Source: Dyadobacter beijingensis DSM 21582 (GTDB lineage Bacteria; Bacteroidota; Bacteroidia; Cytophagales; Spirosomataceae). From it: 64,000 nucleotides of DNA. The position numbers and the translations under genes were made by a program. The stretch lies in NCBI RefSeq assembly GCF_000382205.1, contig NZ_KB907786.1:868001-932000 (forward strand), given 5' to 3'. Positions 36,601-47,811 of this stretch are shown piece after piece (within the stretch, counting starts at the first letter, position 1; every line of letters begins with the position of its first letter). A model generated the notes under the pieces. It had not been told where the DNA came from, searched no databases, and worked only from the letters and a program-made list of their open reading frames with translations.

Positions 36601-36807
36601 CCGATCGCTACGGCGACGGGTGCCGGGGCTGAATGGAAGAACTCGCTGGCCTGGGTGCTGATCGGCGGTTTGACGAGCTCGATGCTCCTCACGATCTACC
36701 TCGTGCCGATGGCATACTATTTGGTAGACCGCCTCGGTGAAAAATGGAATACCTGGCGCACGAAGTCCGGCAGGGTGCAGGAAAGCGTTGTAGCGGAAGA
36801 ATTTTAA
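33661..36807 (+). CDS. RND efflux pump, inner-membrane subunit (HAE1/AcrB-like)
   Basis: Protein of 1048 residues, full length for HAE1-type RND. Twelve membrane helices with two large periplasmic loops. The proton-relay aspartates are in TM4, ILVDDSIVILEN (about residues 395-406). FVPITMVNSVIADLLRQF and the second-half GLVVKNAILIVDFA and RLRPILMTTIAM are family motifs. It should export hydrophobic compounds using the proton gradient. Substrate unknown; the lipid cluster downstream makes lipids or detergents possible but this is only position. Confidence 0.95.
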   Translation: MKFIETILKRPSMIIVLFAILFIGGLASYNQLSYVLLPEFSVPTITITTLYPGAAPTEVEAEVSKKIEDAVSGLDNIEDVTSKSMESASLVIVQFKAGTDIDKALEDAQRDVNNMLSDLPDDAETPSLSKISPSDQPIMQLLATSSLPNEVFYQQVEDKYLPMLQQIEGVAEITMTGGDQREIRINVNNDKLRFYGLSLLQVTQAINQANLDFPTGKVKNTSENMTLRLAGKFASLDDIRNLVIASPVTGSSIRVGDVAEITDGLTDAESISRYNGVNGIGLFIKKQSDANAVEISKIVQQKLASIEKANAKDHIKFAIAYDSSIFTLESVEAVTHDLVIAVILVAVVMLLFLHSFRNAFIVMVSVPASLIAAFLFMYVMGYSLNLMTLLALSLVIGILVDDSIVILENIQRHLEMGKDRWRATVDGVTEIGFAALAITLVIVVVFVPITMVNSVIADLLRQFSLTVAFATMVSLLVSFTLTPWMTSKMAKVEHLDPKSPAQAFLIWFEKGLTAITKWYHGSLEWVLGHKLAFSGILVAIVVMTGWVMGLGIIGSEFVAEGDQGKFLLTMKLDKSASLQQNNLTARSIEDYLRKKPEVKTIFANVGGASTGLNSSGRGETNRTELTVELIPVEERKNAQPTEDYMLSVRKELEQKFAGVEFNSAAIGMVNSGTAPIEVFLSGDNLDKILAAANDLANRLRKTPGANDVNVSVEAGNPEVRVDIDREKMAKLGLDIQTVGATMQNAFAGNDDSKFRDGGEDYDIRIMLDAFDRKNPEDVKAITFYSPLAKQPVQLAQFADVTLSNGPSIVERKNRRSSVTVTANTLGIGSGTLVSNIQAGLKENPLPDDIILTWGGDAKNQSEGFGSLGLAMLAGLMLVYFIMVLLYDSFVYPFVVLFSIPVAVIGALLALALSSSNIGIFAMLGMLMLIGLVVKNAILIVDFANQQKADGVPFRKAILIAGEERLRPILMTTIAMVIGMVPIATATGAGAEWKNSLAWVLIGGLTSSMLLTIYLVPMAYYLVDRLGEKWNTWRTKSGRVQESVVAEEF

Positions 36808-39582
<2,775 letters not shown>

Positions 39583-39586
<4 letters not shown>

Positions 39587-40593
39587 AGGAAAAAGTATTC
39601 ATCACCGGGGCCAGCGGATTTATAGGTTACCACCTGGTAGCGGCGGCACTCGAAGCAGGCATGGAGATCCATGCGGCGGTGAGGCCGAGCAGCGACCTGG
39701 GGTTCCTTAAAAAGCTGAATGCCGACCCAAAGGACCTGGTGTATGTGAATGCGGATTTTACTTCAAAAGATAAATTGACGAAGCTGCTGGAAGATGGGGG
39801 ATATTCCTATATCATCCACGCGGCGGGAGTGACCAAAGCCAAAACCGCCGCCGCCTATAATACGGTGAATGCGGAATACGCGCTGAACCTGGCGCAGGCC
39901 GCGATAGCCGCGGATATTCCGTTGAAGCGGTTCGTGTTTTTGAGTAGCCTCGCGGCATTAGGCCCCGCGGCGTACCATGCGGCCCAGCCGATTACGGAAG
40001 AAACCTTGCCTGTTCCGGTGACGGATTACGGAAGAAGCAAGCTGCTGGCCGAGCAATACCTGAAACAAGTAAATGGCCTGCCGCTGAGCATTATCCGCCC
40101 GACAGCAGTGTATGGCCCCGGCGAAAAGGACTTGTTCGTCCTTTTTAAGACACTCAGCAAAGGCCTCGATGCCTACATTGGCAAAGGACCGCAACGGTTG
40201 AGTTTCGTATATGTAACAGACCTCGTGACGGCTACCATGGCCGCATTGAGGGAAACGGAGAAGGAAATGACGGTTTACAATATCTCGGACGGACAGGCAT
40301 ACGACCGTTACGCATTGGCAGACCAGTTCAGGGAGATCAGCGGGAAGCACATTTTCCGCACGCATCTGCCGCTGGTGCTCGTCGAAACGATTGCCCGGTT
40401 CCTGGATCTTGTTTATGCAAATTCATCAACAACACCGGTTTTAAACCAAGAAAAACTAAAAGAACTCACCGCCCCTAACTGGATCTGTAGCATAGATGCG
40501 GCCCGAAGTCGCCTGCACTACCAACCGCAATATAATCTGCACCGAGGCCTGGCAGAAACATTGACCTGGTATAAGGAGAATAAGTGGCTTTAA
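39583..40593 (+). CDS. NAD(P)-dependent epimerase/dehydratase family, candidate ceramide reductase (CerR-like)
   Basis: Protein of 336 residues, extended SDR. Rossmann motif GASGFIGYH at residues 8-16, VFLSSLAALGP and the catalytic YGRSK (Y...K) near 150. IRPTAVYGPGEKD is also typical. In Caulobacter and Bacteroides an SDR of this kind reduces the 3-keto group of ceramide or of the sphingoid base. The gene overlaps the acyltransferase gene by 4 bp, so these three genes form one translational unit. A sugar-nucleotide role is the less likely alternative. Confidence 0.78.
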
Positions 40594-40615
40594 CTATCTA
40601 ACCCGCTTGATCATG

Positions 40616-40655
40616 CGCTGTCGCCGGCTTCACATCCGGCGGTAAGTATGCAGCG
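40616..40655. repeat. REP-like palindromic hairpin
   Basis: CGCCGG (40622-40627) and CCGGCG (40636-40641) flank the loop CTTCACAT, and outer arms CGCTG and CAGCG (40616-40620, 40651-40655) extend it. Its loop and CCGG arms recall the hairpins at 47055-47074. It lies between the ceramide genes and the DUF5686 gene and may end or stabilise the first transcript. Confidence 0.55.
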
Positions 40656-40708
40656 TACATGACTGAACACAAGCAGAGGGCAGCCAAAACACGTTCGAAC
40701 GTTCCAAC

Positions 40709-43279
40709 ATGAAAGCAATCAGCAAGTCGATATGGTTACAATTACTCCTGGTGATCAGCCTTGTGCAGATCGGCGCGGGTCTGGCCATAGCGCAGAATAC
40801 TACCACGATAAAAGGTACCGTTACCGACGCCCGGACAGGTGAAACCCTGCCGTTCGTGTCGATCCTGATCCCGGGAACAACGATGGGGACCGCTTCCGAC
40901 GCGGAAGGCCGCTACGCGCTTACTTTGCGCGAGGACCACGCCACGATCAAATTTACCTACGTAGGGTATATGGCCATTGAAAAGCCGATCAAGCCGGGCG
41001 TGAGCCAGACGATCGACGTGAAAATGGCCGTGGACGCCTCGATGCTGAAAGAGGTGACCGTGAAAACGAAGGCGCGTTACCGCAACAAGGACAATCCTGC
41101 TGTGCAGCTGATCCGCGAGGTGATCGCGCACAAAGACGAAAACAAGCCTTCCAGCAACGACTACCTGGAATACGAGCAATACGAGAAGATCTCGCTCGCA
41201 TTGAGCAATCTTTCCGACCAGTTCAAGGAGAAGCGTATTTTCAGGAATTACCAGTTTTTGTTTAAAAGCCAGGATTCGGCTTCGATGGGCGGCAAGAATA
41301 TGCTGCCGGCCTACATTCAGGAAAAACTCTCGAAAGTATATTTCCGCAAAAGCCCCTACAACAAGAAACAATACGTACTGGCGAACCGCCGCGCGGAATT
41401 CGACGCGAAGTTTGTCGATAACGATGGTTTGAGCGCCTATTTCAACCGGTTGTATGAAGATATCAACATTTATGACAACGATATTTCCATTGCCACCAAC
41501 CTGCTGCTAAGCCCGATCGCGAACGCCGCACCGACATTCTATAAATTCTTCATCCGGGACACCGTGAAGACGAGCACGCCGTGGCTGATAGAGCTGGGCT
41601 TCGTTCCGCGGAACAAAACGGATATGCTTTTTGAAGGGAAACTCTTCGTTACCCTCGACGGTAAATACGGTGTGCAGAACGCCTACCTGACCGTCAACAA
41701 GGACATTAACCTCAACTTCATGCGTGACCTCGAAGCACGCCTGGAATTTGAGAAAGGCGCCGACGGCCGCTATTTCATGAACAAATCGACCCTCGCCATG
41801 GAGTTCGCATTAGGCGAAAAGAACGGTGGGTTGTATGGTCAGCGGACGGTGAATTTTAAGGATTATACCATTAATAAGGCCCAGCCAGACAGCACTTACC
41901 GCGGTCCGGGAGAAGAGATCGTGTATAATCCGGAGGTCAAAACCGGGGAGTCGTTCTGGGCCAGTGCGCGGCATATCCCCCTGGAACGCACCGAGCAGGA
42001 CATTTACCATAATATCGACACGCTGCAAACGATCCCGTCTTTCAAGCGGACGATGGACATTGCGACGCTCTTCCTCTCGGGCTACAAATCGTTCGGCGCC
42101 GTAGAAGTAGGCCCGGTGAATACATTTTACAGCTTCAACCCCGTCGAAGGTTTCCGCCTCCGGTTCGGCGGCCGTACTACGACCGATTTGAGCAAGCGGG
42201 TGTATTTCGAAACCTACGCGGCTTATGGTTTCAAAGACCGGAAATGGAAGTACTTTTTGAGCGGTACCTATTCATTTAATAACAAATCGGTGTACCACTT
42301 CCCGCTGCATTACATCCGGGCGAGTTTCCAGCGCGACACCAAGATCCCGGGCCAGGAATTGCAATTTGTACAGGAGGATAACTTCCTGTTGTCGTTCAAG
42401 CGTGGGGATAACAACCGCTGGCTGTACAACGACATTTACAAGCTGGAATACGTCCGCGAGTTCGAAAGCCGCTTTTCCTACAAAATCGGGTTTACCCAAT
42501 GGAAGCAAACCCCTGCGGGCGTGCTCCGTTACGAGCGCCTGAACGAAGGGGGCGAACTCGAAAACGCGTTCACATTGAATAACACCGAAGCAAACATCGA
42601 GCTGCGTTATGCACCGCACGAGCAGTATTACCAGGGCAAATTGTACCGTACGCCGATCATCAACAAGTACCCGATTTTCACGCTGCGCTACAATGCAGGT
42701 CTGAAAGGCGTGTTCGAAGGCGAGAACAACTACCATAACCTGGCGCTGAACATTCAGAAACGCTTTTACCTGTCGCAATTCGGCTTTGCGGACATAACGG
42801 CGGAAGGCGGTTATATTTTTGGTAAACAAATCGTGTTTCCGCTGCTGACGATTCACCGCGCCAACCAGACCTACGCTTACCAGCTGAATTCATACAACCT
42901 CATGAACTTCCTGGAATTCGCGAGCGACCACTACGCGAGCCTGGACGTGCAGTATTATCTCAATGGGTTTATTTTCAATAAGATACCATTGCTGAAACGC
43001 CTGAAACTTCGTGAAGTTTTGAGTTTCAAAGGCTTAATGGGCGGCTTGCGCGATGAGAACAACCCGGCATTCAACCCGTCGCTGTACCGCTTCGCGACCG
43101 ACGACCAGGGCCGGCCGATCACGTACACGTTGTCGCGCGAGCCTTATATCGAAGGTTCGGTTGGGATCGCCAATATTTTCAAACTGTTGCGCGTAGACCT
43201 GGTAAAACGTTTCACTTACCTCGACAATCCGAATGTGGCCGAATGGGGCATCCGGGCGCGGTTCAGACTGGATTTTTAG
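40709..43279 (+). CDS. DUF5686 family outer-membrane protein with carboxypeptidase-regulatory-like domain
   Basis: Protein of 856 residues. A signal peptide (LQLLLVISLVQIGAGLAIA-QN) precedes a CarboxypepD_reg-like domain (about 30-115, ATIKGTVTDARTGETLPFVS pattern) of the kind found at TonB-receptor N-termini. The rest is DUF5686: beta-rich, with many aromatic-ended strands and a terminal phenylalanine (RARFRLDF), so an outer-membrane barrel is likely. No plug domain is visible. It sits inside the lipid cluster, 18 bp before the nucleotidyltransferase. A role in the outer-membrane leg of lipid transport is possible but only by position. An exact palindrome CGTTCGAACG lies at 40692. Confidence 0.85.
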   Translation: MKAISKSIWLQLLLVISLVQIGAGLAIAQNTTTIKGTVTDARTGETLPFVSILIPGTTMGTASDAEGRYALTLREDHATIKFTYVGYMAIEKPIKPGVSQTIDVKMAVDASMLKEVTVKTKARYRNKDNPAVQLIREVIAHKDENKPSSNDYLEYEQYEKISLALSNLSDQFKEKRIFRNYQFLFKSQDSASMGGKNMLPAYIQEKLSKVYFRKSPYNKKQYVLANRRAEFDAKFVDNDGLSAYFNRLYEDINIYDNDISIATNLLLSPIANAAPTFYKFFIRDTVKTSTPWLIELGFVPRNKTDMLFEGKLFVTLDGKYGVQNAYLTVNKDINLNFMRDLEARLEFEKGADGRYFMNKSTLAMEFALGEKNGGLYGQRTVNFKDYTINKAQPDSTYRGPGEEIVYNPEVKTGESFWASARHIPLERTEQDIYHNIDTLQTIPSFKRTMDIATLFLSGYKSFGAVEVGPVNTFYSFNPVEGFRLRFGGRTTTDLSKRVYFETYAAYGFKDRKWKYFLSGTYSFNNKSVYHFPLHYIRASFQRDTKIPGQELQFVQEDNFLLSFKRGDNNRWLYNDIYKLEYVREFESRFSYKIGFTQWKQTPAGVLRYERLNEGGELENAFTLNNTEANIELRYAPHEQYYQGKLYRTPIINKYPIFTLRYNAGLKGVFEGENNYHNLALNIQKRFYLSQFGFADITAEGGYIFGKQIVFPLLTIHRANQTYAYQLNSYNLMNFLEFASDHYASLDVQYYLNGFIFNKIPLLKRLKLREVLSFKGLMGGLRDENNPAFNPSLYRFATDDQGRPITYTLSREPYIEGSVGIANIFKLLRVDLVKRFTYLDNPNVAEWGIRARFRLDF

Positions 43280-43297
43280 TTTAACACAGACATTGAC

Positions 43298-44011
43298 ATG
43301 AATTACGCAATCATAGCAGCAGGAGAGGGTTCACGACTGGCTAAGGAAGGTTTTACACTTCCCAAACCAATGGTAAGCCTGCATGGCGAAATGCTGATCG
43401 ACCGGCTGATCGGGATTTTCATTCGGAATAATGCGGAGAAGATCCTGGTGATCATCAACGAAGAATCACCATTGCTGGAAATGCATTTGATGGGCCTGAG
43501 CGAAAACCTGCCCATTCAGATCGTGAAGAAATCGACGCCGAGCTCGCTGCACAGCGTGTACGAGCTGTTCAAAAGCGAACCGGGGTTAAGCGAAGTTTGC
43601 CTTACCACGACCGATACCGTTTTCCGGGAAGAGGAATTCAGCGCATTCATTTCCGAATTCGCCGAAAGCAAGGATTTGGAAGGGCAAATGGCCGTGACGG
43701 CATTCATTGACGACGAAAGTCCTCTTTACGTGGCAGTTGACGACGACGATCGCATTACCGCATTCACCGATGAGAATAGCACCGACACCCCGTTTGTTTC
43801 AGGCGGGATTTATTGTCTCAGGAGGAAAGCGATCGACATCGTGAATGTGGCGGTGGAAAACGGCGTGAGCCGGATGCGGAACTTCCAGCGGCAGCTCGTG
43901 ACGGATGGCTTGCATTTGAAAGCATATCCATTTACCAAGATCGTGGACGTGGACCATGTGAGCGATATCCAGACGGCGGAGCTGTTTTTGAGCGGCGAGG
44001 CGGTCTGCTAG
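43298..44011 (+). CDS. Nucleotidyltransferase family protein (NTP transferase)
   Basis: Protein of 237 residues. The N-terminal nucleotide-binding signature is IIAAGEGSRLAKEG with PKPM following, as in sugar-1-phosphate or choline-phosphate nucleotidyltransferases. The metal-binding aspartates are probably in TTDTVF and VDVDHVSD. It is short, like LicC-type or inositol-phosphate cytidylyltransferases, with no C-terminal beta-helix. It likely makes a CDP- or UDP-activated headgroup. It is 71 bp upstream of the ATP-grasp gene, in the run leading to a CDP-alcohol phosphotransferase, which makes a CDP-linked product the simplest reading. Confidence 0.82.
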   Translation: MNYAIIAAGEGSRLAKEGFTLPKPMVSLHGEMLIDRLIGIFIRNNAEKILVIINEESPLLEMHLMGLSENLPIQIVKKSTPSSLHSVYELFKSEPGLSEVCLTTTDTVFREEEFSAFISEFAESKDLEGQMAVTAFIDDESPLYVAVDDDDRITAFTDENSTDTPFVSGGIYCLRRKAIDIVNVAVENGVSRMRNFQRQLVTDGLHLKAYPFTKIVDVDHVSDIQTAELFLSGEAVC

Positions 44012-44082
44012 CACAAGCACACACTGAACTGACACCAATTTTTTACTAACAGACCGGGGCGTTTTGCCGGTCAACACCATAG

Positions 44083-44952
44083 ATGAACGAATTGAAAATT
44101 CTGGGCGTGCACCGAAACAAAAAGTTTTCGCCCAACCATATCGGGAACGACGATGCTATTTTTTCCCAGACGGCCAAAGAGCTGGAAAAACTGGGATGCC
44201 GCATTACCATCTGTTGCGAAGATGAGTTCCTGGCGATGGAAACAGTGGATTACGACAAGATTTTTACCATGGCACGCCAAAAGCAGGTCGTGGCCCGGTT
44301 ACAGGAACTGGAAAGGAACGGCACGCAGGTTTTGAACTCTGCATTCGGCATCGAAAACTGCTTCCGCACCAACCTGACCAATGCATTGAACAATGCCCAT
44401 ATCCCGGTCGCGGATAGCTACATCGTACCGACCGATTACCAGGGAGATGAAGTTTTTGACAAAATAAAAGGAAAGGGTTACTGGATCAAACGCGGCGATT
44501 TCCACGCCATCCATAAGGAAGATGTGTCTTTTGCCGCATCGCGCGAGGAAGCCAAGGAGATTTTGCGGGAGTACGCATTGCGCGAGATTCCCGACGCGGT
44601 GATCTCGCAGCATTTGGTAGGTGATCTGGTGAAGTTTTACGGGGTAAGGGGCACGGATTTCTTTTTCTGGTTCTACCCGTACGATGCTAATCACCACAAA
44701 TATGCGGAATACCAGCAGATCAACGGCAACTCGGTGTATTACCCGTTCAGCGCGGAAGGTTTGCAGAACACGGCGAATGAAGCGGCAGGGGTAGTGGGGA
44801 TCGATATTTACGGGGGCGATGCCATTATCGGGAAGGACGGCGATTTCCGCATCATCGACCTGAACGACTGGCCCAGTTTCGCACCGTGCCGTGACCAGGC
44901 GGCCGGGCACATTGCCGGCCGGCTTTACGAAAGATTTTTGAACAACAATTAA
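44083..44952 (+). CDS. ATP-grasp-like protein
   Basis: Protein of 289 residues. The N-terminal HRNKKFSPNHIGNDDAIF is unlike typical ligases. The central KGKGYWIKRGDFHAIH resembles the ATP-grasp lysine strand, and the C-terminal FRIIDLNDWPSFAPCRDQAA carries the expected D-x-N metal site. RimK-type ligases and inositol-phosphate (ITPK) kinases share this fold. In this cluster it could phosphorylate a polyol or ligate an amino acid to the headgroup; neither is shown. The stop overlaps the next start (TAATG). Confidence 0.68.
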   Translation: MNELKILGVHRNKKFSPNHIGNDDAIFSQTAKELEKLGCRITICCEDEFLAMETVDYDKIFTMARQKQVVARLQELERNGTQVLNSAFGIENCFRTNLTNALNNAHIPVADSYIVPTDYQGDEVFDKIKGKGYWIKRGDFHAIHKEDVSFAASREEAKEILREYALREIPDAVISQHLVGDLVKFYGVRGTDFFFWFYPYDANHHKYAEYQQINGNSVYYPFSAEGLQNTANEAAGVVGIDIYGGDAIIGKDGDFRIIDLNDWPSFAPCRDQAAGHIAGRLYERFLNNN

Positions 44953-45911
44953 TGGAGACAACCACCACACCCCGCCCATTGGCAGAAGAACCTGAAAAGA
45001 CCTCGGCATTCGAAAACTCGTTGAAATCGAACGATACCGAGGAAAAGATCGATATCTGGTTTTACCGGCCGATCGGCTACCAAATCGCATTGTTTTGCGC
45101 CAAAGTAGGCCTTCGCCCGAACCCGGTGACGATCATCAGCATTTTCTTCGGGGTGGCCGCGGGGATATTGTTCTACCCGCAGCAGCTCTGGATTAATGTG
45201 CTCGGAATGCTGTCGCTCATGTTCGCCAACTCGCTCGACAGCGCCGACGGCCAGCTCGCGCGCATGACGAACGACAAAAGCCGCTTCGGCCGCATTCTCG
45301 ACGGTGTCGCCGGTGACTTCTGGTTCATCGCCATTCACATCGCGATCTGTTTGCGCAGTATGGAAGAGGGCTGGACGGCGTGGATTTGGGTGCCGGGCGT
45401 GGTAGCGGGCGTGTCGCATATGATCCAGTCGGCGATGGCGGATTACTACCGCAACGTGCATTTGTTTTTCATCAAAGGCACCAACGGCAGCGAGCTCGAC
45501 AACAGCCGCGATTTGCAAAAGGAATACGATGAAATGAGCTGGACGCGGCAGTTTGGCATGAAAATCGTGGCGCGGCTCTATTTGAATTATACCAAAGAGC
45601 AGGAATTCTTTTCGCCTAAGCTGCAAAAACTGCTGGCCGTGGTGAAGGAAAAGTATCAGAACGGCCTGCCTGCGAGGCTCATTACCGACTTCCGCGCGCA
45701 GAATAAGCCTTTGATGAAGTATACCAATATCGTGCAGTTCAACACACGGGTGATATTCCTCTTCCTCTGGCTGTTCCTCGACCAGTCGTGGATCTATTTC
45801 TTTTTCGACATTTTCGTTCTCAACCCGATCCTGATCTACATGATCGTGAAGCAGGAGCAGGTGAGCAATCATTTTTACAAGGAGATAACCTCCGGCAAAT
45901 ACAATGGGTAG
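44952..45911 (+). CDS. CDP-alcohol phosphotransferase
   Basis: Protein of 319 residues with about 6 membrane helices. The CDP-alcohol motif is at residues 96-122: D96-x2-D99-G100-x2-A103-R104-x8-G113-x3-D117, but the last aspartate follows after four residues (D122), not the usual three. The enzyme class moves a phosphoalcohol from a CDP carrier onto a lipid or polyol acceptor. Next to a nucleotidyltransferase and ceramide genes, transfer of a phospho-headgroup onto ceramide is a reasonable inference. It overlaps the flippase-like gene by 8 bp. Confidence 0.85.
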   Translation: METTTTPRPLAEEPEKTSAFENSLKSNDTEEKIDIWFYRPIGYQIALFCAKVGLRPNPVTIISIFFGVAAGILFYPQQLWINVLGMLSLMFANSLDSADGQLARMTNDKSRFGRILDGVAGDFWFIAIHIAICLRSMEEGWTAWIWVPGVVAGVSHMIQSAMADYYRNVHLFFIKGTNGSELDNSRDLQKEYDEMSWTRQFGMKIVARLYLNYTKEQEFFSPKLQKLLAVVKEKYQNGLPARLITDFRAQNKPLMKYTNIVQFNTRVIFLFLWLFLDQSWIYFFFDIFVLNPILIYMIVKQEQVSNHFYKEITSGKYNG

Positions 45912-46947
45912 CAAGTTGTACAAGGCCCTTTTCATGGCAATCGGCATTTTTTCGCTGGGCTATATGATCTATGGCACAGGGCTGCTTGTGATTTGGGAGA
46001 ATATCAACCGTACGGGCATCTGGTTCGCGCCGGTGATCGGGAGCTGGCTGGTGATTTACATCCTGAATGCCCTTGCATTCCGTGCGATCATCCGCGAGCC
46101 GCAATTGCCGGAAACGAACATGTCGTTCTGGGCCGTCCTGCGGTTGACGATCTCGGGCTATGCGATCAACTACATTACCCCATTCGTGGCGCTGGGCGGA
46201 GAGCCATACCGCATTATGGAGCTGAAACCCACGCTCGGCATCCAGAAGGCCACTTCCTCGGTGCTGCTGTACAGTCTGATGCACATGTTTTCGCACGTGC
46301 TGTTCTGGCTGGCGTCCATTGTACTCATTGTTGCGGTGGTTCCATTGAGCGATGTCATGCTGGCTGGTTGCGGGATATTGCTGGTAGTCGGGCTGGTGCT
46401 GGGATATTGGTTTATCAATGTATATAAAAAAGGATTTACGGTAAGCACGTTCCGCTTGCTGGAAAAAGTGCCTTTTATCAAACATAAAGCCCGCGAGTTC
46501 GCATTGAAGAATGCCGAAACGCTGTATGAGGTAGACGATCAGATCCGCGTCCTGTATTCCGACCGCCGGAATGCATTCTATGCCTCGCTGTTCTATGAAT
46601 TTGCGGGCAGGGTGATCGGCTGCCTGGAAATCTATTTCACGGCCCACGCCATCGGCATGGAAATGACATTGGCGGAGTCGCTGATCGTGAGCTCCGGCTC
46701 GTCGCTTTTCGCGAACCTGATCTTCTTCTTCCCGATGCAGCTCGGTACCCGCGAAGGCGGCCTCGCGCTGGCTTTAAGAAGTGTAGGATTGCCCGCCGCG
46801 CAGGGGATTTTTATAGGAGTGGTTTTGAGGATCAGGGAGATAGTCTGGATTATCATTGGATTGGCCTTGATTAACAGAAAAACAAAAGACAATCAAATAG
46901 ACAATACAGATCCAAAACTGGAACCAGTTCCTGTCAGATCAAACTAA
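45904..46947 (+). CDS. Lysylphosphatidylglycerol-synthase-TM / UPF0104 family membrane protein (flippase-like)
   Basis: Protein of 347 residues with about 8 hydrophobic helices. The family fingerprint is present: GYAINYITPFVALGGEPYRI and FFFPMQLGTREGGLALAL. Relatives form the membrane part of MprF (a lipid flippase) or accompany glycolipid enzymes. It could move the product of the neighbouring phosphotransferase across the inner membrane. Starts within the previous gene; the last gene before the REP-like hairpins. Confidence 0.82.
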   Translation: MGSKLYKALFMAIGIFSLGYMIYGTGLLVIWENINRTGIWFAPVIGSWLVIYILNALAFRAIIREPQLPETNMSFWAVLRLTISGYAINYITPFVALGGEPYRIMELKPTLGIQKATSSVLLYSLMHMFSHVLFWLASIVLIVAVVPLSDVMLAGCGILLVVGLVLGYWFINVYKKGFTVSTFRLLEKVPFIKHKAREFALKNAETLYEVDDQIRVLYSDRRNAFYASLFYEFAGRVIGCLEIYFTAHAIGMEMTLAESLIVSSGSSLFANLIFFFPMQLGTREGGLALALRSVGLPAAQGIFIGVVLRIREIVWIIIGLALINRKTKDNQIDNTDPKLEPVPVRSN

Positions 46948-46964
46948 TTAATTGATCCTTCCTT

Positions 46965-47074
46965 CCCTGGATTAAAATCCGGGGCGATGGGACGGACGTG
47001 CCTCCGGCACTGGAAGATCTAAGCGTACCGGAGGCACGGAGCATTGTCAAACAGCCAGGGATTTCAATCCCTGG
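46965..47074. repeat. Cluster of three REP/BIME-like hairpins
   Basis: First: CCCTGGAT - TAAA - ATCCGGGG (46965-46984). Second: CGTGCCTCCGG (46997-47007) and CCGGAGGCACG (47028-47038), an 11-bp inverted pair in which each half (GTGCC-TCC-GGCAC) is itself a small hairpin, as in BIMEs. Third: CCAGGGAT - TTCA - ATCCCTGG (47055-47074), 16 bp before the HAD start. They fill the 143-bp gap between the flippase-like and HAD genes. Confidence 0.8.
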
Positions 47075-47090
47075 AAACAGATATAGAAAA

Positions 47091-47798
47091 ATGATTAAAG
47101 GAATATTATTTGATTATGGCGGTACAATCGACACCAATGGCTTGCATTGGGCCAATGTGCTGTGGGATGCTTATCAAAATAATCAGGTAAAGGTTGACAA
47201 AGAAGCATTTGCGAGTGCATACAAGTTTGGCGAGAGGGCATTGGCCATCCATCCGATCATCCAGCCGCATCATGTGTTTTATGATGTGCTGTTTCTCAAA
47301 GCAGAGCAGCAGTTTGGCTACCTGAAAGAAAACGGATACGAGCTGGACGGCCAGGCCATCGAGGCCATCGCCCGCGAATGTGACCGCGTCGCACGCACTA
47401 GTGTTGAAAAGGCCGCGCCCGTTCTCGAAAAACTGGCCGCCGAATACCCCCTCGTGATGGTATCCAACTTTTACGGAAACCTGAACAGCGTTTTAAAGGA
47501 ATTTGGCATAGCGCATTATTTCCAGTCTGTCGTCGAATCGGCAGTGGTCGGCGTCCGGAAGCCCGACCCCGCCATATGGCAGCTGGGCGTAGAGGCGCAG
47601 GGCTTTCTTCCCCATGAATGCGTGGCGGTAGGCGATTCGTATTCCAAAGACATTCTGCCTGCAAAGGCGACAGGCGCGAAGGCGATCTGGCTGAATGTGG
47701 CGGGATTCGAAGAGGAAGCCAAAACGCACGCGTCGGTAGCCGACGCGGAAATTACAGATTTCGCCCAGGTGGCTGACACCATTAAAAACCTGGGCTAA
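47091..47798 (+). CDS. HAD superfamily hydrolase
   Basis: Protein of 235 residues, subfamily IA. The nucleophile motif is ILFDYGGTID: the first aspartate is present, but the second acid/base aspartate of DxDxT is replaced by glycine. Motif II is MVSNFYGN, motif III lysine is in VGVRKPDPAIW, and motif IV is AVGDSYSKDI. It might be a phosphatase acting on a headgroup precursor, or, given the missing acid, another HAD reaction. I chose ATG 47091; the longer frame would run through the REP-like hairpins. 42 bp before the PfkB gene. Confidence 0.85.
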   Translation: MIKGILFDYGGTIDTNGLHWANVLWDAYQNNQVKVDKEAFASAYKFGERALAIHPIIQPHHVFYDVLFLKAEQQFGYLKENGYELDGQAIEAIARECDRVARTSVEKAAPVLEKLAAEYPLVMVSNFYGNLNSVLKEFGIAHYFQSVVESAVVGVRKPDPAIWQLGVEAQGFLPHECVAVGDSYSKDILPAKATGAKAIWLNVAGFEEEAKTHASVADAEITDFAQVADTIKNLG

Positions 47799-47811
47799 TA
47801 TTAACTTTTGG

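Noticed and set aside
46998..47090. Longer N-terminus for the HAD gene
   Set aside because: It would translate the REP-like hairpins and lacks HAD similarity; ATG 47091 gives the family start.
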